Source: Actinomycetospora succinea (GTDB lineage: Bacteria; Actinomycetota; Actinomycetes; Mycobacteriales; Pseudonocardiaceae). From it: a DNA stretch of 64,000 bases. Shown here in pieces: positions 56,636-64,000 of this stretch. The notes under the pieces are model-generated. The model was not told the DNA's origin and did not search any database. It worked only from the letters and a program-made list of their open reading frames with translations. Each line of letters starts with the position of its first letter. The stretch's first letter is position 1. The stretch is from assembly GCF_004363095.1 (NCBI RefSeq), contig NZ_SNYO01000014.1, positions 1 to 64,000 on the forward strand, written 5' to 3'. The position numbers were made by a program, and so were the translations under genes.

Positions 56636-56681
56636 CGCGGGCCGGAGGCGTCGACGCCTCCCTTGACCACGAGGATTATCA

Positions 56682-58241
56682 ATGATCACAGCTGACCCGC
56701 GTCCGAGCGAGGACTCCGTGGCCACCGCACACCCCCAGACCCTGGTCGACGCCGTCGACCTCGCCCCGCCCGGCGCGGAGGCCGTCGTCGGCGACGAGGG
56801 CCGGCTGACCTACGGCGCACTGCGCGACCGCAGCACGCGCCTGGCCGCCGATCTCGTCCACCGCGGGCTCCGGCCCGGCGACCGCCTCGCGATCCTGCTG
56901 CCGAACGGGGTGCGCTGGGTGGTGACGGCGCTGGCGGCCCACCGCGCCGGTCTGACCGTCGTCCCGCTCAACACCTGGTACCGCGCCGCGGAGCTCGGAC
57001 ACGTCCTGTCGGAGGCCGACGTGGCGCTCGTGGTCACCGACCGCGCCGTCTTCGGCCGCGACACCGTGGCGGAGCTGGACGCCGCCGGGTTCCCGCGCGA
57101 CGGCGTCCTGCTCTGGGGTGACGGCGACGACCTCCCCCTCGCCGGCGACCCGCCGACCGTCGACCTGCCGGGCCCGGCGCCGACCGACCTCGCGCTGATC
57201 CTCTTCACCAGCGGCAGCACCGCGCGCCCCAAGCCGGTGCCTCTCGAGCACGGCAAGCTGATGGCCAACACCCGCGAGATCGCCCGGCGGCTGAACCTGC
57301 GTCCCGACGACCGGCTCTGGCTGGGCGCACCGATGTTCTTCGGCTACGGCTGCTCCAACGCCCTGCCCATGGCTCTCGGCGCCGGTGCCGCGCTGTGCCT
57401 CGAGTCGCGGATCGACGGCGACCGCTCGCTCGCCGTCATCGCCCGCGAGCGCTGCACCGTCTACTACGGCTTCGGCGCCACCACCCGGCTGCTCCTGGCC
57501 GCGCCGACGTTCGCCGACCACGACATCTCCTCGCTGCGCACCGGCACCACGGGCTTCAGCGCCGAGGAGAAGCGGCTGGCGATCGAGGAGCTCGGCGTCG
57601 ACGGCGTCTGCAGCGTCTACGGGCTCTCCGAGGCCTACGGGCACTCGGCGATGTCCGACGCCGACGACGACCGGGAGGTGCGCCTGCACACCAGCGGCAC
57701 GGTCCTGCCGACCCAGGAGCTGCGGATCTGCGACCCCGACGGCGCCGCCCTGCCGCCGGGCGGGACCGGTGAGATCGAGCTGCGCGGCTGCGTCATCGAC
57801 AGCTACCTGGGGCGCGCCGACCTCGACGGCGGTGTCTTCCGGACCGGCGGCTGGATGCGCACCGGTGACCTCGGCACGCTCGACGAGCGCGGCCGCCTGC
57901 GGGTCGTCGGGCGGCGCAAGGAGATGCTCAAGGTCAAGGGCATCAACATCGCCCCGGTGGAGGTCGAGGACCTGCTGGTCGCCCACCCGGAGGTCGCCGA
58001 GGCGTACGTGGTGGGGCTGCCGGGGGAGGCCGGCGACGAGACCATGGTCGCCGCCGTCGTCGCCCCCCGCGCCGACCCCGACCTCCCCGGCACCCTCGTC
58101 GCCTGGATCCGCGAGCGCGCCGCCAGCTACAAGGTCCCGTCGCGCATCGAGCTGCTCGCCGCCGGGGACGTCCCGCTGACGGCGACCGGCAAGGTCAGCA
58201 AGCAGCTGCTGCGCGACGAGCTCGCGAGGAGGACGCGATGA
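56682..58241 (+). CDS. AMP-forming acyl-CoA ligase
   Basis: 519 aa ANL-superfamily enzyme. The P-loop is LILFTSGSTARPKPV (about 171-185), where the usual GTTG...PKG core is GSTARPKP. The adenylate motif is GLSEAYGHS (about 315), then GWMRTGDLGTLDERG (about 392). The catalytic Lys lies in TATGKVSKQLLRDEL near the C-terminus (about 506). It activates a carboxylic acid for the following beta-oxidation steps. The ATG lies after CGAGGA. The GntR and ligase genes are 46 bp apart; the SMP-30 gene starts in its stop (ATGA). Confidence 0.9.
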   Translation: MITADPRPSEDSVATAHPQTLVDAVDLAPPGAEAVVGDEGRLTYGALRDRSTRLAADLVHRGLRPGDRLAILLPNGVRWVVTALAAHRAGLTVVPLNTWYRAAELGHVLSEADVALVVTDRAVFGRDTVAELDAAGFPRDGVLLWGDGDDLPLAGDPPTVDLPGPAPTDLALILFTSGSTARPKPVPLEHGKLMANTREIARRLNLRPDDRLWLGAPMFFGYGCSNALPMALGAGAALCLESRIDGDRSLAVIARERCTVYYGFGATTRLLLAAPTFADHDISSLRTGTTGFSAEEKRLAIEELGVDGVCSVYGLSEAYGHSAMSDADDDREVRLHTSGTVLPTQELRICDPDGAALPPGGTGEIELRGCVIDSYLGRADLDGGVFRTGGWMRTGDLGTLDERGRLRVVGRRKEMLKVKGINIAPVEVEDLLVAHPEVAEAYVVGLPGEAGDETMVAAVVAPRADPDLPGTLVAWIRERAASYKVPSRIELLAAGDVPLTATGKVSKQLLRDELARRTR

Positions 58242-59074
58242 CCCCGCTACGTTCCCTGCGGCTCCTCGCCGAGGGCATCGGGTTCACCGAGGGGCCCCTG
58301 GTCACGCGCGACGGCCGGCTGCTCGTGGTCGCGCTGTCCCGCGGCCTCGTGGTCGAGATCGACCTCGAGCGCGGCGGCGTCCGAGGCGCCGTCGAGACCG
58401 GCGGCGGGCCCAACGGGCTCGCCGAGACCGACGACGGTGCGGTCTGGGTCGCCCAGAACGCCGGAGCGGTGACGTCCAGCCGCTCGTCCCGGCCCACCCG
58501 GCCGGGGCTGCAACGGGTCGTCGGCGACGCGGTCCTCGACGTGCCGGTGCCCGGCACCCGGGCTCCCAACGACGTCGTCGTCGGGCCCGACGGCCGTCTC
58601 TGGTTCACCGATCCCGGACCGCCCGGCGACACCGACCACGGCCGTCTGCTCGCCCTCGACCCCGCGACGGGCGAGAGCGAGACCCTGCTCGACGAGCAGG
58701 ACTTCCCCAACGGGCTGGCGTTCGACCGGGACACCACGACGCTGTGGCTGGCGCACACGGAGGAGGGGCGGATCAGCAGGCACCGCTGGGAGGACGGACG
58801 GCTCCTGCCCCTCGCCGCGGGACCGCGGCTGCCCGACGGGGGCCCGGACGGGCTCGCGCTCGACGCCCACGGGCTGCTCTACGCGGCGGCGCCGGCCGCC
58901 GACGCGGTCTTCGTCTACGCGCCCACCGGGGAGCTGCACGCACGCCTGGACCTCGGGGAGCGCACCTTCCCCACCAACGTCTGCCTCGCGGGTCCGGGTG
59001 GTGAGCAGCTCGTCGTCACCGCCGCGCGCGGTGGTCGCGTGCTCGTGCTGCCCGCGTCGGGCGTCACACGCTGA
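58238..59074 (+). CDS. SMP-30/gluconolactonase-family protein
   Basis: 278 aa six-bladed beta-propeller hydrolase. Metal ligands are suggested by Glu in GFTEGPLVTRDG (about 17), Asn in TRAPNDVVVGPDGRLWFTDP (about 108), and Asn/Asp in FPNGLAFD and GGPDGLALDAHGLLYAA. Family members hydrolyse lactones or organophosphates; here a lactone intermediate from an oxidised cyclic substrate is plausible. It is the last gene of the rightward operon and overlaps the convergent SDR gene by 11 bp. Confidence 0.87.
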   Translation: MTPLRSLRLLAEGIGFTEGPLVTRDGRLLVVALSRGLVVEIDLERGGVRGAVETGGGPNGLAETDDGAVWVAQNAGAVTSSRSSRPTRPGLQRVVGDAVLDVPVPGTRAPNDVVVGPDGRLWFTDPGPPGDTDHGRLLALDPATGESETLLDEQDFPNGLAFDRDTTTLWLAHTEEGRISRHRWEDGRLLPLAAGPRLPDGGPDGLALDAHGLLYAAAPAADAVFVYAPTGELHARLDLGERTFPTNVCLAGPGGEQLVVTAARGGRVLVLPASGVTR

Positions 59075-59906
59075 CCGCCCCGGACGCCGCGGTCAGCTGG
59101 AGCTCGTGCGTCCAGCACGACCGGTCCTGCCGGTGCAGGTAGTGGAAGGCGTCGGCGATGCCCACGGGGTCGATCAACAGGTCCGGACGCTCCTGCAGCG
59201 CGGGGAGGGCCCGTGTGCCGGGCGAGTCGATGAAGCCGTCCACGACGACGTTCGCGACGTGGACGCCGTGCTCGGAGTACTCCTCGGTGAGGGCCTGGGC
59301 GAGGGCCCGCATCATGGTCCGCGGGTAGTAGAGCGACTGGCCGGTCGACCGCTTGCGCCCCCGCAGCGAGTACTGGTTGTTGGAGAACAGGATCGAGCCC
59401 GAGCCCCGCCGTCGCATCGCCGGCAGGACCTCCTTGGCCACCAGGAACGGACCGCGGCACGCGGTCGCCACGGCCTCCTCGAAGAGCTCGTCCGGGAAGT
59501 GCTCCAGGAGCTCCTGGTCCTCGGGCAGCTCGCGCCCCGCCATGTAGCCGGCGTTGTAGATCAGCACGTCCGGGTCGCCCGCCTGCGTGCGGATCGAGGC
59601 GAACGCGCCGGCGACCGACTCCGCCGACCCCACGTCCAGCTCGACGACCGAGCAGGAGCCGCCGTCGTGGTCGATCGTCGCGGCGAGCGCCTCCGCGTTG
59701 GCGCGCCGGCGGGTCGTCAGGACGACGTGGTGACCCTCGCGCGCGAACCGTCGGGCCAGCGCCCCGCCCAGCCCCCACCGGCGCTCGGCCGGGAGGTCCT
59801 GTCCGACGTCGCGGCCGTGGACGAATCGCGTGTTCGGCCCGTCGGGCTGCCACTTCGAGGTGGCGCCGACGATCACGGTGACGGGCAGGGCGCGAGGGTT
59901 GTCCAC
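59064..59906 (-). CDS. SDR-family protein with split glycine motif
   Basis: 280 aa. The cofactor motif is divided: VIVGATSKW at the N-terminus and RWGLGGALARRFAREGHHVV about 30 residues later, separated by an insertion (QPDGPNTRFVHGRDVGQDLP). VLIYNAGY is the NNAG equivalent. The active-site stretch reads STGQSLYYPRTMMRAL, giving Tyr but no Lys at +4. The insertion and altered site mark a divergent SDR subgroup. The product of its GMC neighbour could be its substrate. It lies 36 bp after the GMC oxidoreductase gene on the same strand. Confidence 0.82.
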   Translation of the reverse strand: MDNPRALPVTVIVGATSKWQPDGPNTRFVHGRDVGQDLPAERRWGLGGALARRFAREGHHVVLTTRRRANAEALAATIDHDGGSCSVVELDVGSAESVAGAFASIRTQAGDPDVLIYNAGYMAGRELPEDQELLEHFPDELFEEAVATACRGPFLVAKEVLPAMRRRGSGSILFSNNQYSLRGRKRSTGQSLYYPRTMMRALAQALTEEYSEHGVHVANVVVDGFIDSPGTRALPALQERPDLLIDPVGIADAFHYLHRQDRSCWTHELQLTAASGAVSV

Positions 59907-59942
59907 TCGATCTCCTGTCGTGGGGACGGTGCGCGGCGCCGG

Positions 59943-61463
59943 TCAGCGCAGCAGGGCGGACGCGCGCTCGGCGACGAGGATCGTGGTGGGGTTGGTCGGT
60001 ACGCGGGGGATCGTCGGCAGCACCGAGGCGTCGACGACCGCGAGCCCGTCCACCCCGTGCACCCGGCAGTCGCTGCCGACCACGGCCTGCGGATCGCTCG
60101 ACGGGCCCATCCGGGCGGTCCCGCAGGCGTGGTTGTAGTGCGACGGCGCGCGGCGCACCGCGTCGGCGAGGTCGTCGTCGCCGACGTCCGGGCCGGGCGC
60201 GCGCTCGCCGACGAGCAGCTCGGACAGCGGCGGGGTCGCGGCGAGGCGGCGTGCGATCCGGACCGCCTCCGCGACCCGGGGCGCGTCGTCCGGGTGCGTG
60301 TAGAGACCCAGGTCGATGATCGGTGCGTCGCTCGGGTCCGCCGAGCGCAGCCGCACGCTCCCGCGCGAGCGCGGCTGCACGCAGGCCACGAAGAAGATCA
60401 TGTCCCAGCCGGTCGGGTGCTCGCTGACCGGCGGGACGAACGCCTCCGGCAGCGCCGCGGTCGGGACCGCGGCGGTCGGCAGCACGTGCAGGTCGTAGTC
60501 CGGGTCGGCCGGGTCGTGCCGGACGCTGAGCGCGGTCTGGAACATGGGTGCGGCCGTCGTGTCCGGGGGGCGCGCGGCGTGGATGTTCCACATCACGGGG
60601 TGCTCGGTGAGGTTCTGCCCGACGCCGGGCAGGTCACGGACCAGGTCGACGCCGAGCTCGGCCAGGTGACCCGCCGGTCCGATCCCGGAGCGCAGCAGGA
60701 TCGCCGGGGTGTTGTAGGTCCCGGCCGCCAGGACCACGGTGGCGGCCGCGATCTCCTCGCCGGACCGGAGCCGGACACCGACGGCGCGGTCGCCGTCGAC
60801 GAGGACCCTGTCCACCTCCTCGCCGCCGCGGACCTGCAGATTCGCGCGATCGCGGACGGGGTTGAGGTAGGCCAGCGCCGTGCTCTGGCGGATGCCGTCC
60901 ACGGCGCTGAGCGGAGCGAGGCCGAAGCCGGGCGGGCCCGGCGCGTTGACGTCGTCCACCTCCGCGTAGCCGAGCGCAGCCGCGGCCTTCGCGCTCGCCG
61001 CCGCCGTCGGGGCGAGGTCCTGCCAGCCGTCGCGGGTGATCCGGTAGACGCCCGTGCGGCCGTGGAACTCGTCGGCGCCGTGGGCGAAGCTCTCCATCGC
61101 GCGGTAGTCCGGCAGGACGTCGTCGTAGCCCCAGCCATGGTTCCCGCGGTCGACCCAGGCGGCGTGGTCGGCCGGGCGCGCGCGCATGGCGAAGCAGTAG
61201 TTCGTCGACGACGAGCCGCCGATGACCTTGCCGCGGGGCACGGCGACCGCGTTGCCGAACTCGTCGGGCTCGGCGGTGTAGCCCCAGTCATGGGTCTGCG
61301 GTGCGTAGGCGGCGCCGGCGATGTCCTCGGGGAGCTCCGCCTGCGACAGGTAGTCCGGACCGGCCTCGATCAGCAGCACCGACCGGTCCCCGTCGACGCT
61401 GAGCCGGTTCGCGAGCACGCAGCCGGCCGAGCCACCACCGACGATCACGACGTCGTACGCCAT
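59943..61463 (-). CDS. GMC-family FAD oxidoreductase (choline dehydrogenase-like)
   Basis: 506 aa. The FAD motif VVIVGGGSAGCVLANRLS opens the protein. GMC signature 1 lies in PRGKVIGGSSSTNYCFAMR (about 73-91) and signature 2 in VVLAAGTYNTPAILLRSGIGP (about 244-264). The catalytic His pair is suggested by YNHACGTARMG and PTNPTTILVAERA near the C-terminus. Such enzymes oxidise primary or secondary alcohols, often of alicyclic or polyether compounds. It is divergent from nothing and heads a short leftward unit with the split-motif SDR; a role beside the alcohol dehydrogenase of the main cluster is likely. Confidence 0.9.
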   Translation of the reverse strand: MAYDVVIVGGGSAGCVLANRLSVDGDRSVLLIEAGPDYLSQAELPEDIAGAAYAPQTHDWGYTAEPDEFGNAVAVPRGKVIGGSSSTNYCFAMRARPADHAAWVDRGNHGWGYDDVLPDYRAMESFAHGADEFHGRTGVYRITRDGWQDLAPTAAASAKAAAALGYAEVDDVNAPGPPGFGLAPLSAVDGIRQSTALAYLNPVRDRANLQVRGGEEVDRVLVDGDRAVGVRLRSGEEIAAATVVLAAGTYNTPAILLRSGIGPAGHLAELGVDLVRDLPGVGQNLTEHPVMWNIHAARPPDTTAAPMFQTALSVRHDPADPDYDLHVLPTAAVPTAALPEAFVPPVSEHPTGWDMIFFVACVQPRSRGSVRLRSADPSDAPIIDLGLYTHPDDAPRVAEAVRIARRLAATPPLSELLVGERAPGPDVGDDDLADAVRRAPSHYNHACGTARMGPSSDPQAVVGSDCRVHGVDGLAVVDASVLPTIPRVPTNPTTILVAERASALLR

Positions 61464-61535
61464 CTCCGACCTCCCGCCGCCACGGTCCGGTCATCGCGAC
61501 GTTAGCCCGCGGACGTCGGTGGTCAAGACGTGGCG

Positions 61536-61751
61536 TCAGTCGCTCGTCTCGAACTTGAAGGAGATCTCGAGGCGGACACGGAAGGCGCTCACCCGACCGT
61601 TCTCGATGACGAGGTCCGAACGGACGAGCTCGGCGATGCGGATGTCGCGGACCGTCTTGGCGGCGGTCTCGACGGCGTTGCGGGCAGCGGCCTCCCACGA
61701 CTCGGTGCTGGTGCCGATGACTTCGGTGACGCGGTAGACGGTGTCAGCCAT
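61536..61751 (-). CDS. Dodecin (flavin-storage protein)
   Basis: 71 aa, the exact dodecin size. The pattern MADTVYRVTEVIGTSTESWE, AARNAVETAAKTVRDIRIAE and SAFRVRLEISFKFE matches dodecins, which form hollow 12-mers binding riboflavin, FMN or CoA. The ATG follows AGGAGG. A stand-alone gene; its closeness to many flavoprotein genes may be coincidental. Confidence 0.92.
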   Translation of the reverse strand: MADTVYRVTEVIGTSTESWEAAARNAVETAAKTVRDIRIAELVRSDLVIENGRVSAFRVRLEISFKFETSD

Positions 61752-61855
61752 GTCGAGACCTCCTGAGGGGACGCATCGCGTCGCGGGGTGAACTGTGACC
61801 CAGGCCACAGCGTCCAGCGACGATATCCCCCGCTCGTCGTCGTCGCCAACGTCGC

Positions 61856-62074
61856 TCAGGGAACCGGCTCTCCGTGGGCGACGGGGCACGTCGTCTCGAT
61901 CAGCGGACTCGTCGAGGCGCCGCAGCGGTAGGCCGCGTTGGCCAGGACCGAGCACCCGCACCCGGCGGCGCGCGCCGCCGGGCTCCCCGGCAGCAGCATC
62001 TCCGCGCCGGCCGGTGCTGGCGGGCCCGGTCCGACGTCGGTGCCGGGTCGTGGGGTGGGTTCTGCGGGGTCCAT
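61856..62074 (-). CDS. Small Cys-rich hypothetical protein
   Basis: Possible 72-aa protein. A Pro/Gly-rich N-terminus precedes AARAAGCGCSVLANAAYRCG and a final ETTCPVAHGEPVP, giving Cys-x-Cys and two further Cys. A similar C-x-C-P/S-V-L-x-N pattern is seen in other short actinobacterial proteins, which supports it being real. The ribosome binding site is weak. Function unknown; metal binding is possible. Confidence 0.45.
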   Translation of the reverse strand: MDPAEPTPRPGTDVGPGPPAPAGAEMLLPGSPAARAAGCGCSVLANAAYRCGASTSPLIETTCPVAHGEPVP

Positions 62075-62231
62075 CGCGTACCGAGTCTGCGAGGCCGTCG
62101 GGGGCAGGCGGTGCTGCGATGAGGGAAGTAATTGCCGCATCCGAACGGCGCGGTGACGACGGGCCCGCGATCTGCGGCATCTCACCGGAGCTGTGGACGG
62201 GACGGGACGGCCGACCGCGACGGGCCGGGAC

Positions 62232-63227
62232 TCAGGAGCGGTCGAGGTCCCGGAGGCTCGCCACCAGCTCGGCGAAATGGCTGGGCGGAGGGCTGTCGCC
62301 CGGGCGGTTGAGCCGGATGCGGTCGGCCACCGCGGCGTAGCGCTCCCGGAGGAGCCCGGCGACCTCGCCCGGCGACCCGACGGCGCACATCGCGTGGAGG
62401 AGGTCGTCGTCGACGAGGGCGGGCATGTCGTCCCACCGGCCCTCCTTCGACAGCCGGTGGAGCTCGTCCTGCAGGTCGCCCTGCCCGTGGAGCTCGAGGA
62501 CCCGGCGGTACGCGGGCGTCGAGCCGTAGAAGGAGATCTGTCGACGGACCGCCGCGACGTCGCTCTCGTCGAGCGCGACGAACGGGGAGAGCGCGATCCG
62601 CAGGGGAGGGCGGCCCGGCGGCCGGTGGGTCCTGACCTCGGGGAGGATCACCTCCTCGAGGTAGGCCTGGGTGCAGAAGGGATGGACGAAGAGCCCGTCG
62701 GCTACCTCGGCGGCGACGCGGAGCATCCGCGGCCCGACCGCCGCGAGGAAGACCGGCGGCGGGCCGTCGGGGTTCGGCGGCGGCGTGAAGGCGGGCGGCA
62801 TGAGGGAGTGCTCGTAGAACCGTCCGCGGTGCGCCAGGGGCTCACCGGTCGCCCAGGTGTGCCAGATCGCCCGCAGCGCGACGACGAACTCGCGCATCCG
62901 GTCGGCCGGCTCCGACCAGGGCATGGAGAACCGCCGGGCGACGTGCGGCCGGATCTGGCTGCCCAGCCCGAGGATCAGCCGCCCGCCGGAGAAGCGCTGC
63001 AGATCCCAGGCGGGATACGCGACCGTCATCGGGGTGCGGGCGAAGGCGATCGCGACCGACGGGCCCAGCCGGAGGCGCTGCGAGTGCTCGCACGCCAGGG
63101 TCAGGGACAGGAACGGGTCGGCCCGGTTCTCGGTGTTCCACGCGCCGTCGAACCCGATCTCCTCGCACGCGCGGACGTCGCGGGCGACCGAGGACAGGGC
63201 CGTGTCGAGCCGTGCGTCGATCTCCAT
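62232..63227 (-). CDS. F420/flavin-dependent LLM-class oxidoreductase
   Basis: 331 aa luciferase-like barrel. ACEEIGFDGAWNTENRADPF (about 20-39), RLRLGPSVAIAFARTPMTVA, FSGGRLILGLGSQIRPHVAR and FLAAVGPRMLRVAAEVADGL fit the TIGR03617-like F420-dependent family. The alcohol or aldehyde substrate is unknown. It runs leftward, 18 bp after the cupin gene, so the two are probably co-transcribed. It differs from the oxidoreductase at 12.1 kb in subgroup. Confidence 0.87.
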   Translation of the reverse strand: MEIDARLDTALSSVARDVRACEEIGFDGAWNTENRADPFLSLTLACEHSQRLRLGPSVAIAFARTPMTVAYPAWDLQRFSGGRLILGLGSQIRPHVARRFSMPWSEPADRMREFVVALRAIWHTWATGEPLAHRGRFYEHSLMPPAFTPPPNPDGPPPVFLAAVGPRMLRVAAEVADGLFVHPFCTQAYLEEVILPEVRTHRPPGRPPLRIALSPFVALDESDVAAVRRQISFYGSTPAYRRVLELHGQGDLQDELHRLSKEGRWDDMPALVDDDLLHAMCAVGSPGEVAGLLRERYAAVADRIRLNRPGDSPPPSHFAELVASLRDLDRS

Positions 63228-63245
63228 CGGACGTGGAGTTTGCGC

Positions 63246-63725
63246 CTATGCGCCGGGGACGGAGCCGGGCGGGAGGAACTCCACGTCGTGCAGCGCGGAC
63301 TGCCGGACCACCTCGTCGGGGTCCTGGAGGTCGTGCAGCTGATCGAACAGGTGGGCCAGGTTGCCGGTCGGGCTCACCCAGAACAGGGCGCGGGCGTCGG
63401 ACTCGCCACGGTTGTAGTAGGCGTGGGGGAGGCCGCGCGGCATCAGCACCGTGTCCCCGGGACCGGCCTTCTCCCACTCCCCGTCGAGGTAGAGCGTGAA
63501 GACGCCGCCGAGGACGTGGATGTGCTCGTCCTGCGTGGGGTGGACGTGGGGCGGCACGCCGGTGCCCGGCGGGTCGAGGGTCTCGAACGCGAAGCTGGAC
63601 TCGCTGATCGCCTTCGCCCAGTAGGTGTGGCCGAGCACGTTCCACACCCGTCGGTGCTGACCCTCACCGGCGCGCACGATGCCCTTGGGCAGGGGCCCCA
63701 GCACGATCTCGTCTCCCTCGAACAT
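63246..63725 (-). CDS. Single-domain cupin protein
   Basis: 159 aa. Cupin motif 1 is PPHVHPTQDEHIHVLGGVF (His-x-His-x5-Glu-x-His-type, about 58-76), and motif 2 is GPGDTVLMPRGLPHAYYNRG with the last His ligand (about 101). The set is complete for metal binding. It could be a dioxygenase, isomerase or sensor of a small organic substrate. It lies upstream of the F420-type oxidoreductase in the same direction. Confidence 0.85.
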   Translation of the reverse strand: MFEGDEIVLGPLPKGIVRAGEGQHRRVWNVLGHTYWAKAISESSFAFETLDPPGTGVPPHVHPTQDEHIHVLGGVFTLYLDGEWEKAGPGDTVLMPRGLPHAYYNRGESDARALFWVSPTGNLAHLFDQLHDLQDPDEVVRQSALHDVEFLPPGSVPGA

Positions 63726-63764
63726 GCTCGGACGGTACTGCGGGTGTCCACGCCCCGGACCGGG

Positions 63765-64000
63765 TCAGGCGACGGCGCGCGGCTCAGCGGCCCCCGTGAC
63801 CGCCATGGGCCGGCTGGTCTCGACACCCCGGCGCCGGGACAGGATCAGCACGGAGGTCGCGTAGAGCACCGTCCCGAGCATCGACACGGCGAACACCCCG
63901 GCCCCGACGTCGGTGTAGTCGGCGATGGCGTCGGTGCCGCCGGAGGCGGCCGCGGCGACCCACGCAACGGTGTTGTGGACCAGGTGCAGGGCCAGGGCGG
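63765..64000 (-). CDS. Integral membrane protein, C-terminal part (truncated by window end)
   Basis: The last 77 codons of a leftward gene whose start is beyond 64000. The readable part has HLVHNTVAWVAAAASGG, an acidic DAIADYTDVGAG loop, a membrane helix VFAVSMLGTVLYATSVLILS, a basic RRRGVE stop-transfer, and a short tail. The family cannot be named from this fragment. Confidence 0.65.
   Translation of the reverse strand, partial: ALALHLVHNTVAWVAAAASGGTDAIADYTDVGAGVFAVSMLGTVLYATSVLILSRRRGVETSRPMAVTGAAEPRAVA

Overview
The window is very GC-rich, uses GTG starts heavily and packs genes with GTGA/ATGA overlaps. From the 3' end of a 5S rRNA to about 26.1 kb, its core gene order follows the Mycobacterium tuberculosis Rv1691-Rv1713 segment: TPR-type protein, HAD phosphatase, small acidic protein, tlyA, nadK, recN, steA, steB, pyrG, NUDIX, xerD, ParA-like, scpA, scpB, rluB, cmk, der. 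This points to an Actinomycetota chromosome. The many catabolic genes suggest a soil-type member of Pseudonocardiales, but that placement is inference.

Region 1 (0-26 kb) holds housekeeping genes for rRNA modification, NADP and CTP synthesis, DNA repair (recN behind a LexA-type SOS box), cell division and chromosome segregation (SteA/B, XerD, ParA, ScpAB) and ribosome assembly. Accessory insertions interrupt it: an F420-type oxidoreductase, alanine dehydrogenase, a P450/TetR/aromatic-acid transporter group and a carboxylesterase. Convergent gene pairs end in long perfect or near-perfect hairpins; two of these are copies of one repeat, with stop codons inside the arms.

Region 2 (26-30.6 kb) has an ECF41 sigma factor translationally coupled to a FAD oxidoreductase, with a textbook ECF41 promoter in front, followed by a polyol dehydrogenase and tRNA-Pro(GGG).

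Region 3 (30.6-35.6 kb) is a small, lower-GC genomic island. It lies between the 3' half of tRNA-Pro and a 42-bp imperfect copy of it (attL/attR), contains a dead tyrosine integrase and two unrecognised membrane-anchored proteins, and is abutted by an IS3-family element whose transposase is frameshifted twice.

Region 4 (35.7-44.7 kb) is a catabolic block: a MetE-like protein, an aldehyde dehydrogenase, a flavin monooxygenase, a class II aldolase, gentisate dioxygenase, 3-hydroxybenzoate-6-hydroxylase-like and FAH-type hydrolase genes. A fused double-MarR regulator sits among them, and a shared CGTATACG/CGTGTACGG motif lies in front of all four transcription units.

Region 5 (44.7-61.5 kb) is a two-winged catabolic regulon reading outward from a divergent promoter at 51.74-51.95 kb that carries two TTGTATCAA-type inverted repeats. 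The leftward wing has an alcohol dehydrogenase, SDRs, a transporter with an FHA protein, an AraC regulator and an acyl-CoA dehydrogenase. The rightward wing has a DUF35 protein, thiolase, SDR pseudoenzyme, SDR, alpha-methylacyl-CoA racemase, GntR, CoA ligase and SMP-30. The DUF35/thiolase/pseudo-SDR/SDR set matches the composition of BbsA-B-C-D of anaerobic toluene degraders, and the racemase suggests an alpha-branched acyl-CoA substrate. The right edge carries a GMC oxidoreductase, dodecin, an F420-type oxidoreductase, a cupin and a partial membrane protein.
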